Below, in pieces: positions 42,799 to 50,690 of a DNA stretch of 64,000 nt; the first letter of the stretch is position 1; each line of letters begins with the position of its first letter. Source of the stretch: an uncultured Fibrobacter sp. (GTDB lineage: Bacteria; Fibrobacterota; Fibrobacteria; Fibrobacterales; Fibrobacteraceae); NCBI GenBank assembly GCA_934699585.1, contig CAKUWY010000004.1, positions 116,172-180,171 of the forward strand. Reading direction: 5' to 3'. The position numbers and the translations under genes were made by a program. A model generated the notes under the pieces. The model did not search any database. It had not been told where the DNA came from and saw only the letters and a list, made by a program, of their open reading frames with translations.

Positions 42799-43263
42799 AT
42801 GGTGAACGAAATCAAGAATTCTCTGAACGGTACTGGCCTCAAGGTGGCCATTGCCGTCGCCCGCTTCAACGAGGTGGTCACCGACAAGCTCCTGGAAGGG
42901 GCTGTCCGTGAACTGGAACTGCTGGGCGTTGCCGACAAGGACATTACCGTGGTGCATGTTCCTGGCGCTTTCGAACTGCCGGGCGTGTGCCGCAGGCTTG
43001 CTGACAGTGGCAAGTACGATGCCGTGATGGCCATCGGCGCCGTGATCCGTGGGGAGACCAGCCACTACGACGTGGTGGTGAACGCCTCTACCGGCGGTGT
43101 GGCAAGCATTGCCGGCGAAGGCAAACTCCCGGTGATTCTCGGGATTCTTACTACCGACACTGTGGACCAGGCCATGAACCGCGCAGGCCTCAAGGCCGGA
43201 AACCTGGGATCTAACTGGGCCGCCACCGCCGTGGAAATGGCGAACCTGTACAAAGAGGTGTGA
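42799..43263 (+). CDS. ribH: 6,7-dimethyl-8-ribityllumazine synthase RibH
   Basis: A 154-residue enzyme joining the two RibBA/RibD-derived precursors to lumazine, forming a capsid-like or pentameric shell. Motifs: AVARFNEVVTDKLLEGA, VPGAFELP, GAVIRGETSHYD with the catalytic His, and GILTTDT. AGAGG at 42786-42790 fits the ATG at 42799 better than that at 42793. It follows ribBA after 15 bases, in the common ribE-ribBA-ribH order. Confidence 0.95.
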   Translation: MVNEIKNSLNGTGLKVAIAVARFNEVVTDKLLEGAVRELELLGVADKDITVVHVPGAFELPGVCRRLADSGKYDAVMAIGAVIRGETSHYDVVVNASTGGVASIAGEGKLPVILGILTTDTVDQAMNRAGLKAGNLGSNWAATAVEMANLYKEV

Positions 43264-43437
43264 GCTATGAGTTGTGAGGTCGCCTTGCTTAGGCAAGGCT
43301 TTGAGCTAGATAATGGCGCCTGTGGCGCGATTATTCATAACTCAAAGGGCGCTCTGGAACGAAGTGATAGGGTGCCCGAACTCAAACCTCAAAGCGACCG
43401 TAGGGAGCGACCTCATACCTAAAACCTAAAACTTGAA
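43261..43437. repeat. Short heptanucleotide-period blocks between ribH and nusB
   Basis: TGAGCTA, TGAGTTG, TGAGGTC begin at the ribH stop codon (43261-43281), and CTCAAAC, CTCAAAG, then TACCTAA, AACCTAA, AACTTGA occur at about 43382-43434, all with 7-base spacing. Between them lie small palindromes such as TTGCTTAGGCAA. No gene is seen in this stretch. Confidence 0.7.
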
Positions 43438-43445
43438 ACCCGATT

Positions 43446-43883
43446 ATGAATAAAACTTACAGACCCGCCCGAGTTTTTGCCATGCAGCTCCTGTATGCCA
43501 TGGAGATTACGGGCTCTACGGCAGGGGAGGCCCTTCCGGGAGTCCTGGAATCCCAGCCTCTGCAAGACGACCAGAAAAAATACGGGATGAAGCTGGTGGA
43601 CCTGGTGCAGGCCCACCGTGAGGAACTGGACGAGGATATCAAGGCCTGTTCCGTACATTGGGAAATCGACCGCATCGCAAAGATTGACTGCATCGTGGCC
43701 CGCATCGCCATGGTGGAACTGTTGTTCGTGCCAGACATTCCCGTGAAGGTGGCCCTGTCCGAGGCCGTACAGATTAGCACCAAGTACAGCACCGATTCGT
43801 CGGGAGCTTTTGTGAACGGGCTCTTGTCAGGGTTTATGAACAAGCGCGGAATCAGCACAGGAATTCAAAAAGAAGGAAAATAG
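43446..43883 (+). CDS. nusB: Transcription antitermination factor NusB
   Basis: A 145-residue all-helical RNA-binding protein that with NusE (S10) binds boxA of rRNA leaders. Family signs: RPARVFAMQLLYAME at the N-terminus, IDRIAKIDCIVARIAMVELLF in the middle and VALSEAVQISTKYSTDSSGAFVNGLL near the end. nusB downstream of ribH is a very common arrangement. The next gene begins 2 bases after the stop codon. Confidence 0.95.
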   Translation: MNKTYRPARVFAMQLLYAMEITGSTAGEALPGVLESQPLQDDQKKYGMKLVDLVQAHREELDEDIKACSVHWEIDRIAKIDCIVARIAMVELLFVPDIPVKVALSEAVQISTKYSTDSSGAFVNGLLSGFMNKRGISTGIQKEGK

Positions 43884-43885
43884 TC

Positions 43886-46800
43886 GTGATTAAAGAAAAG
43901 TGGATGAAACATATTTTTGCAGGGATTGCTAGCCTTGTAGCCCTGATTGTCTATGCCATGACCATGGCGCCCACGGTCTCTTTCTGGGATTGCGGCGAGT
44001 TTGTGGCCTGCGCAAATACCCTGGGTATCCCGCACCCCCCTGGAACGCCTTTCTTCGTGTTCTTTGCCCGTGCGGTCATTGTACTGCTCCCCTTTGTCGA
44101 AGAAATCGCGAAGCGGGTGAACTACATCTCCGTGGTGAGTTCTGCGGCGACGGTCTATGTGACGGCCCTCTTTGCCTGGGATCTTTTGGCGACGGTCCTC
44201 AAGACGGACGCCCTTGCCGAAAAGATTTCTTCTAAGGTCCGCACCATCGTGCTTGCTACGGCCGCCCTGGTGGCCGGTTTCTTGCTGACTTTCTCCGATA
44301 CCTTCTGGTTCAACGCTGTGGAAGCCGAAGTCTATGGCGTGGCCATGTTCATCTTGATGCTGGTATCTTACCTTGGTCTGGTGTGGTACAACAAGAGGGA
44401 CGAAGACGGTAGTGACAAGATTCTGATTTTTATCTGCTATATCGCCTTCCTCGGTATCGGCGCCCACCTCTACACCATGCTTACTGTGCCTGCGGTATTT
44501 GTCCTTTTGCTGGTGGCCCAGCCCAAGAAGATTGTGGAACGCATTCCCATTTGGATTACGGGAACGCTTCTCTGTTCCGTGATTTACATGGTGTCGGCAT
44601 TTATCGAGATTTCTCTTGTTTGCCTTGTGGTTCTAGCGATTCTTACCGCAATCAAGCCCTTTGCTCCCAATGTGAACAAGGCTGTCCGCCTCTCCCTTGC
44701 CTTCGCCTTTTTTGCCTTGGTGGGTTACAGTACCCACCTGTATGTGCCTATCCGCTCGGAGCTGAACCCCATCATCGACGAGAATGACCCCGAAATCAAC
44801 ATTCGCGACGAGCAGGGCAACCTGCAGCTGGGCAATCTGTTCAAGAGCGAAAACTGGGAAGCTTTCAATAACTTTGTGGAACGCAAACAGTACGGTTCTG
44901 AAAGCATGATTAGTCGTGCTTTCTACCGCCGTTCTCGCATCACTCACCAATTGTTCTCTTTCCCCAGCATGAGCTACGGTGGTTACCAGATGGCTCAGTA
45001 CTTGCCCTACAAGGTGGGCGGTGTGAACTACGCCAATGGGGTCTATACCTTTGACGCCTCCGAAAACGAACCTCTGGAACGCTTCGGCATCAAGTTCCCC
45101 ACCCAGATGAGCTTCATGGGCGATGCGGTGCTTCCGCAGTTCCTGATATTCGTTCTCATGAACGGCCTTATCGTGATGGTCTGCGTATTTATCTGGAAAC
45201 GTAACCGGCGCTTGGGAATTTATACGTCTGTGTTGTACGTGTTTTGCAGCATGGGACTCTTGTTCTACATCAACTTTGCCGATGGCACCCGCATGGAACA
45301 GCGGGAACACGACTATTGGGTGAGCATCATGACCCGGAATGTTCAGGACTTGAACAGTCGTGGGGCTGCAATTCCCATGGTTCCCGATCCCAACGACCTG
45401 ATTGATTTGCGGCAGGATATTGAACGCACCAAGATCCGCATCGAGGTGCTTCGCCAGCGGAATACGCCTGCTCCAAAAATTGCCGAACTGGAAAAGAAGT
45501 TGGCATCGTTGCAGAATGCAACGGCATGGCAGGCCTGGCAGAAAATAGAAAATGGCTTTGCCCAGGTGGGCGCTCGCGCGCCTTTCCCGGATGCGGTCCA
45601 CATGGAAGTCCGCGAGCGTGACTACTTCTACACGCCGGCCTTTATCTTCATGAGCATGATTCTCGGAATCGGTGCTGGAATCCTGGTGTTTGTCTGTGCC
45701 ACGGGAGCTTACGCCTCCTTTGCAAGTCCTGTCGCTGCAGTGCTTGTGCTGGTCTCGTTCCTTGTTCCCTGTATTTCGAACTACAAGGAACACGACCGTT
45801 CTGGCTTGTGGGTTCCCTGGGATTATGCCTACAACCTGCTGAACAGCTGCCGCCCGAATGCCATCCTCTTTACCAACGGCGACAACGACACCTTCCCGCT
45901 TTGGTTTGCGCAGGAAGTGGCCGGTATCCGCAAGGATGTTCGCGTGGTGAACCTTTCCCTGGGCAATACGGACTGGTACATCAAGCAGATGCTGGACAAC
46001 GAACCTGTTTTGAAGCTCAGCTATGACAAGAAGACCATCGATAGCGATATGGTGCTGGACAACAGCTCCGCTTCTAACCCGAACCATCAGGTCTCTACCT
46101 GGGTCAAGAACGCCAACCGCCTGATGCCCCAGCTCAAGTCCCGTATCGACCAGATGGAGGGTCAGGAATTGTCTCCTGCGGACTCCGCGAAGCTCTTCCA
46201 GTTCAAGGTACATTACCAGGTATGGGATGCCTTTGTGGAATGGGCGAACCGCACTCGTAGTAGCATGATGCTCACCCAGCACAAGCTGGTCATTGATCTT
46301 GCCTTGCAGAACATGGACAAGCCCATTGAAATTTCCACGACGGTGGGAACTTCCAACTTCATGGGGCTAGAAAAGTACATGGTCCAGGAAGGCATGGTTT
46401 ACAATTTGGTGAAGGGCGATTTGGAGCCTAAGCGCAATGCCTTTGACGCCGCCTATACGGCAGCCCTCATTGATACGGTGTATAAGTTCCGTGGTCTGGG
46501 CGATGGTACGGCCTACATCAACTCTGAAACAGAGCGGCTTCTTTCTAGCTATATCTCCCTGTATTTGCAGGTTTCATTTGATGTTCGCGACAAGATTTCT
46601 GCGCTCCGTCAGGAACATCCCTTTACCAAGGAAAAGAAAGCGGCTGTGGATAGCCTTGCCTTGCAGGCCACCAAGTATCTGGAATTGGGCATCAAGCAGT
46701 TCCCCAAGGAATGGCGTTGCTACTGGGCTGCGGCATTCGTGTTTGAGGCTGCTGGCATGAAACAGGAGGCTCTGAATGTCTTGAGCAAGGGCATTGTCGC

Positions 46801-47005
46801 TATCCCCGACTACGAAGAAGGGGGCAAGTCGAGGCTTGCCATGAGCATGCAGCAGATTGAACATATGTCAGATGAACCTTTGCAGATAGAGGAGCCTTTG
46901 CCCGAGACGGATTCGTCTAGTGGGGCAAACGATACTGCAGGTGGCGTTCAGGATTCTACCGTTAAAACATCTGATTCCACGCCCACAGTAGCGATGGCGA
47001 AATAG
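43886..47005 (+). CDS. DUF2723 integral membrane protein, GT-C glycosyltransferase-like
   Basis: A 1039-residue membrane protein. The N-terminal DUF2723 domain (about 1-230) begins with a TM helix and PTVSFWDCGEFVACANTLGIPHPPGTP; the conserved WDCGEF and HPPGTP are the family signature, with the acidic residues in the first outside loop as in GT-C transferases. About 11 TM helices, then a C-terminal soluble part that binds no obvious cofactor and ends with helical, TPR-like sequence (LELGIKQFPKEWRCYWAAAFVFEAAG). It probably transfers a sugar from a polyprenol phosphate donor to protein or lipid on the outer side. The GTG at 43886 or the ATG at 43904 may be the start. Confidence 0.82.
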   Translation: MIKEKWMKHIFAGIASLVALIVYAMTMAPTVSFWDCGEFVACANTLGIPHPPGTPFFVFFARAVIVLLPFVEEIAKRVNYISVVSSAATVYVTALFAWDLLATVLKTDALAEKISSKVRTIVLATAALVAGFLLTFSDTFWFNAVEAEVYGVAMFILMLVSYLGLVWYNKRDEDGSDKILIFICYIAFLGIGAHLYTMLTVPAVFVLLLVAQPKKIVERIPIWITGTLLCSVIYMVSAFIEISLVCLVVLAILTAIKPFAPNVNKAVRLSLAFAFFALVGYSTHLYVPIRSELNPIIDENDPEINIRDEQGNLQLGNLFKSENWEAFNNFVERKQYGSESMISRAFYRRSRITHQLFSFPSMSYGGYQMAQYLPYKVGGVNYANGVYTFDASENEPLERFGIKFPTQMSFMGDAVLPQFLIFVLMNGLIVMVCVFIWKRNRRLGIYTSVLYVFCSMGLLFYINFADGTRMEQREHDYWVSIMTRNVQDLNSRGAAIPMVPDPNDLIDLRQDIERTKIRIEVLRQRNTPAPKIAELEKKLASLQNATAWQAWQKIENGFAQVGARAPFPDAVHMEVRERDYFYTPAFIFMSMILGIGAGILVFVCATGAYASFASPVAAVLVLVSFLVPCISNYKEHDRSGLWVPWDYAYNLLNSCRPNAILFTNGDNDTFPLWFAQEVAGIRKDVRVVNLSLGNTDWYIKQMLDNEPVLKLSYDKKTIDSDMVLDNSSASNPNHQVSTWVKNANRLMPQLKSRIDQMEGQELSPADSAKLFQFKVHYQVWDAFVEWANRTRSSMMLTQHKLVIDLALQNMDKPIEISTTVGTSNFMGLEKYMVQEGMVYNLVKGDLEPKRNAFDAAYTAALIDTVYKFRGLGDGTAYINSETERLLSSYISLYLQVSFDVRDKISALRQEHPFTKEKKAAVDSLALQATKYLELGIKQFPKEWRCYWAAAFVFEAAGMKQEALNVLSKGIVAIPDYEEGGKSRLAMSMQQIEHMSDEPLQIEEPLPETDSSSGANDTAGGVQDSTVKTSDSTPTVAMAK

Positions 47006-47015
47006 TTTTGAGGTC

Positions 47016-47942
47016 ATGATGGATTTATCGATGGTCATCCCGGTCAAGGAAGAAAGCGAAAATCTTCCGGAACTGCTCAAGGAAATCGTAGGCGCCATAG
47101 AGCCTACGGGCTTCAGTTACGAAGTCATCATCATCGATGACGGCAGCAGGGACAATACCTGGGATGTTGTAGAAAGCCTTTCTAAGGAATATCCCTTTAT
47201 TCGTGGATTCCGTTTCCAGTTCAACTGCGGTAAGGCTGACGCTCTTGCTTTGGGCTTTTCGAAGGCCGAGGGTAACTATGTGGCTACACTAGATGGCGAC
47301 TTGCAGGACGACCCTCTGGAAATTCCCAAGATGATCAAGATTCTGGACGAAGGTTATGACCTGGTTTCCGGCTGGAAAATCCGGCGTCTGGATCCTTGGC
47401 ACAAGACCTGGCCTTCCAAGCTTTTCAATTTGACTGTTTCTATGGTCTGCGGCAAGCGCCTTCACGATTTCAACTGCGGGATTAAGGCTTACCGCCGTTC
47501 CGTGGTGCGTTATATTGAACTTTACGGCGATTACCATCGCTTTATTCCTGTCATGGCCAAGTGGCAGGGCTTCCGCATTACCGAAATGCCCGTGGCTCAC
47601 AGGGCCCGCGTCCATGGGGTGTCCAAGTACGGCATTTCTCGCTTGGTTTCGGGTTTTCTTGACCTGGTGTCCCTGATGTTCATGCGGAGTTTTTCTACTA
47701 AGCCGCTCCATTTCTTTGGCCTGATCGGCCTCTTGTTTATGCTGGTGGGCCTGGGCATTTGCGGCTATTTTGGCTACGAATGGCTCCAGACGGGAGCGCT
47801 CCATGTGCGTCCGCTCCTGCTTGCAGGCGGTTTTGCCCTGGTCATGAGCGTGCAGTTTTTCTCCTTGGGACTTCTTGGAGAGATGGTAAACGGTCACCGC
47901 AAGCAGACTTTCCCCATTGCTGATACTCTCGGCGAGGAATGA
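47016..47942 (+). CDS. GT2 glycosyltransferase with two TM helices (GtrB/DPMS-like)
   Basis: A 308-residue membrane-bound family 2 transferase that probably charges polyprenol phosphate with a sugar. Motifs: VIPVKEESENLPEL, IIDDGSRDNTW, LDGDLQDDP (DxD-type metal site) and HDFNCGIKAYRR, as in GtrB and bactoprenol glucosyltransferases. Two C-terminal TM helices (about 232-254 and 268-290) anchor it. It follows the DUF2723 gene by 10 bases, so it may supply that enzyme's donor. GAGG precedes the first of two tandem ATGs. Confidence 0.88.
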   Translation: MMDLSMVIPVKEESENLPELLKEIVGAIEPTGFSYEVIIIDDGSRDNTWDVVESLSKEYPFIRGFRFQFNCGKADALALGFSKAEGNYVATLDGDLQDDPLEIPKMIKILDEGYDLVSGWKIRRLDPWHKTWPSKLFNLTVSMVCGKRLHDFNCGIKAYRRSVVRYIELYGDYHRFIPVMAKWQGFRITEMPVAHRARVHGVSKYGISRLVSGFLDLVSLMFMRSFSTKPLHFFGLIGLLFMLVGLGICGYFGYEWLQTGALHVRPLLLAGGFALVMSVQFFSLGLLGEMVNGHRKQTFPIADTLGEE

Positions 47943-47975
47943 TTTTGTAGATTGTAAGTGAATGTAGAGGAATTT

Positions 47976-48689
47976 ATGTCTTACCCGAAAAGCCTGGTCA
48001 TTATACCCACCTATAACGAAAAGGAAAACATCCTTCTCATTATGCCGGCCATTCTGGAGCAGAATCCCTGCCTGGAAATTCTGGTGGTGGACGACGGGAG
48101 TCCCGACGGTACGGGAGACCTGGTGCAGGCGGAATCGGAAAAGAACCCGAGAATCCATTTGATTCGCCGCAAGGGCAAGATGGGCCTCGGTTCTGCTTAC
48201 GTGACGGGCTTTAAGTGGGCCTTGGAACGAGACTACGAGCGTGTCTTTGAAATGGATGCTGACTTTAGCCATTCTCCTGCGGACTTGAACCGTTTTTTGG
48301 AAACGGCAGAAGATGCCGACCTAGTGCTGGGCAGCCGCTATCAGGACCGCCGTATCAGCGTGGTGAACTGGGACTTGCGCCGTCTTATTTTGAGCTATGG
48401 CGCTAACGTCTATACCCGCCTTGTGACAAGGCTTCCGGTAAGCGATGCCACTGGTGGATTCAAGTGTTTCCGTCGTGAGGCCCTGCAGGCCCTGAACCTT
48501 GACAAGATGAAGAGTGATGGCTATTGCTTCCAGATAGAGACCACCTTCAAGATCTGGAAGAAGGGCCTCCGGGTTAAGGAAATCCCCATCGTGTTTACGG
48601 ACCGCACACGCGGGACCTCCAAGATGAGCGGCGGTATCATTTCCGAAGCGTTCTTCTTGGTGCTGAAACTCAGGTTGGGACTCGCCTAA
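47976..48689 (+). CDS. Polyprenol-phosphate mannosyltransferase-like GT2 (DPM1 type)
   Basis: A 237-residue soluble family 2 transferase with the DPM1 pattern: VIIPTYNEKENI, VVDDGSPDGTG, LIRRKGKMGLGSAYVTGFKWAL, MDADFSHSP, LVLGSRY and TGGFKCFRR. The K-GLG-AY segment is characteristic of dolichol/polyprenol phosphate mannose synthases. There is no C-terminal membrane part, as in some DPM1 proteins. GAGG is placed for the ATG at 47976; the GTG at 47958 is less likely. Sugar identity is an inference. Confidence 0.88.
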   Translation: MSYPKSLVIIPTYNEKENILLIMPAILEQNPCLEILVVDDGSPDGTGDLVQAESEKNPRIHLIRRKGKMGLGSAYVTGFKWALERDYERVFEMDADFSHSPADLNRFLETAEDADLVLGSRYQDRRISVVNWDLRRLILSYGANVYTRLVTRLPVSDATGGFKCFRREALQALNLDKMKSDGYCFQIETTFKIWKKGLRVKEIPIVFTDRTRGTSKMSGGIISEAFFLVLKLRLGLA

Positions 48690-48782
48690 TGAGTTTTGAG
48701 TACCGCGTTATGAGCTGTGTGCTTTTTTGAATGTAGCTTCTTGAAATTCGCAGTACTCACAACTGAAAACTGATAACTGATA
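48690..48782. repeat. Heptanucleotide-period blocks between glycosyltransferase genes
   Basis: A degenerate ATGAGTT, TTGAGTA, CCGCGTT, ATGAGCT block begins at the stop of the DPM1-like gene, and ACTCACA, ACTGAAA, ACTGATA, ACTGATA (48755-48782) ends 4 bases before the next ATG. Confidence 0.78.
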
Positions 48783-48786
48783 TCCC

Positions 48787-50352
48787 ATGCCCTCCTGTTC
48801 CGTAATCATCGTTGCCTACAATTCCTGCGACTTCTTGCCGGCATGCTTGAAGTCTGTCCAGGATGCCTCTCGGGGATTGGATGTACAGGTGATAGTCCTA
48901 GATAACGGTTCCAGAGAGCCTATTACGCCAGAAATCAAGGCGAATTTTCCGACGGTGGAGTGGATTGATTCTTCGGTGAATCTCGGATTTGGCAAGGGCT
49001 GTAACCTGGCGGAAAAACGGGCGAAGAATCCGTACCTCTTTTTTGTCAATCCGGATACCATTGTTTCTTCTAACGCCTTTCGCGAAGTTCTTCAATTCAT
49101 GGAAGAGCATCCGGACTCCGGTACGGTAGGATGCCGTATCTTGAACGAAGACGGAAGCATGCAGTGGTCGTGCCGTCGCTCGTTTCCGACAGAGCTTTCG
49201 GCCATTTCCAAGACCTTGGGCCTTGCTAGCCTTTTCCCCAAAAGCAAAAAACTTTCTTCGTACAATATGACTTATGCCAACCCCGACGAGATAACCGAGG
49301 TGGATGCCATCAGCGGATCTTTCTTTTGTATCCGTCGGGATTTGTACGAACAACTTAATGGATTTGACGAGGACTTTTTCATGTACGGCGAAGACCTGGA
49401 CTTGTGCTTTCGGGCAAAGGTCGCCGGTTGCAAGAATTATTATACGCCTGTAACAAATGTCCTCCATTTCAGGGGGCAGAGCAGTCGTACCCGTCGCATA
49501 AAATCCTATATCGATTTCTACAATGCCATGTGGATTTTTGTGAAAAAGCACAGATCCTATTACCTGGTTCCAAAATTCCTTATTTTCTTGGGCATTGTTA
49601 TTGCTGCCAGCGTTGGCGTGTTTTCTCGCTTGGTTCCACAGTTCTGGAAAATCTTTCTTGATTTGGGAGTGGTGTTTCTGTGGGCTGCATGTCTTTTGGA
49701 TTTGGAAGTTTTTGCCGACCGGCAACTTGCTGTGGTTGTCGCGGTGACAAACCTGCTGTTTTTTGCGGTTCGTGGAGAATACGCCAGCTCAAGTCTCGAA
49801 GGGAAACACTCTTACTGGTTTCAAATGCCGATCAATTTAATTCCGGTACTGAGTTTTGCCGGCTATCGGTGGTTTACGCATCCCGAAAAATTTGATGGCA
49901 TTGCAATGGCGATCCTTTGCGTTTCGACGATTCTTGTGCCTCTCGCCTTTTTGGCATGGAGGAGATTCATGTTTTGGTTTCTCTATTTTTATCGGATTTT
50001 TGCGAAAAAGCGCCACCGTTCAATCCTTCTGGGTGGTGGGGAGGATTCCCTCCAGCCATGGTTTGATACCCACAATGTGATTTCCGGTATGGAAATCCTA
50101 GGTTGTGTCAGCGGAGAACCTGGGACTGTGTCTCCAGAAAACAGAAAACATCTTTTGGGCGGTTATTCCGAGATGGAGTCTATCTGCAAGAGAACGGATT
50201 GCCATGAACTGCTTGTGGTTTCCAATTTTTCGGGGACAAGGGAGGATTTTGACCTCCACTGGCTGGAAAAACTGGGGATGAGGGTGTTTTTGCTCATCGG
50301 GAAGCCGCAAAACGGCGAATTTGCCCTAATTAACCTAAAAAATCTGCATTAA
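48787..50352 (+). CDS. GT2 glycosyltransferase fused to a membrane segment and CoA_binding_3-like domain
   Basis: A 521-residue protein. A rhamnosyltransferase-like GT2 domain (1-250) shows VIIVAYNS, VLDNGS, NLGFGKGCN, FVNPDT and SGSFFCIRRDLYEQLNGFDEDFFMYGEDLDL. Several TM helices follow (about 262-400). The last 100 residues (HRSILLGGGEDSL, ISGMEILGCVSG, LLGGYSEMESICKRTDCHELLVVS) resemble the nucleotide-binding-fold CoA_binding_3 part found before the sugar-phosphate transferase domain in WbaP/WcaJ-type enzymes; that catalytic domain is absent. The fusion is unusual. Probably makes a surface glycan. Confidence 0.75.
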   Translation: MPSCSVIIVAYNSCDFLPACLKSVQDASRGLDVQVIVLDNGSREPITPEIKANFPTVEWIDSSVNLGFGKGCNLAEKRAKNPYLFFVNPDTIVSSNAFREVLQFMEEHPDSGTVGCRILNEDGSMQWSCRRSFPTELSAISKTLGLASLFPKSKKLSSYNMTYANPDEITEVDAISGSFFCIRRDLYEQLNGFDEDFFMYGEDLDLCFRAKVAGCKNYYTPVTNVLHFRGQSSRTRRIKSYIDFYNAMWIFVKKHRSYYLVPKFLIFLGIVIAASVGVFSRLVPQFWKIFLDLGVVFLWAACLLDLEVFADRQLAVVVAVTNLLFFAVRGEYASSSLEGKHSYWFQMPINLIPVLSFAGYRWFTHPEKFDGIAMAILCVSTILVPLAFLAWRRFMFWFLYFYRIFAKKRHRSILLGGGEDSLQPWFDTHNVISGMEILGCVSGEPGTVSPENRKHLLGGYSEMESICKRTDCHELLVVSNFSGTREDFDLHWLEKLGMRVFLLIGKPQNGEFALINLKNLH

Positions 50353-50429
50353 AATCTTACCGTATTTTGTGTTTCCCACAAAATTGAGTTATTTTTACTC
50401 ATGTGTAAGTTGTTGATTTTTAAGGTGTT

Positions 50430-50690
50430 ATGTTCGACAGGTCACTTTTAGATATCCTATGTTGCCCCGAAACAAGGGGTAAACTCTGCATGGCGGACGA
50501 AAGCACGCTTTCGTCGCTGAATAGCGCCATTTCTGCCGGTTCGGTAAAGAATGTCGGCGGTGAGCGCGTAACAGAACCTTTGACAGAAGCTTTGGTCTCG
50601 GAAGACGGGAAACGGCTGTATCCCATTCGCGAAGACATTCCTGTATTGCTCACCGACGAGGCGATTGCGCTCTCATTGGAGGAAAAATGA
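50430..50690 (+). CDS. Trm112-like small protein
   Basis: An 86-residue protein with the Trm112p/UPF0434 pattern LLDILCCPETRGKL at the N-terminus and YPIREDIPVLL near the C-terminus. The zinc-binding form would need more Cys than are present. Bacterial relatives are small and of unclear role; eukaryotic Trm112 activates methyltransferases. It overlaps the next ORF by 4 bases (ATGA). Confidence 0.8.
   Translation: MFDRSLLDILCCPETRGKLCMADESTLSSLNSAISAGSVKNVGGERVTEPLTEALVSEDGKRLYPIREDIPVLLTDEAIALSLEEK

Noticed and set aside
41425..43296. 623-residue minus-strand frame over ribBA and ribH
   Set aside because: It is antisense to well-supported riboflavin genes, a product of their codon bias.
44633..46282. 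549-residue minus-strand frame over the DUF2723 gene
   Set aside because: Antisense shadow; no domain recognised, His-rich composition typical of reverse reading.
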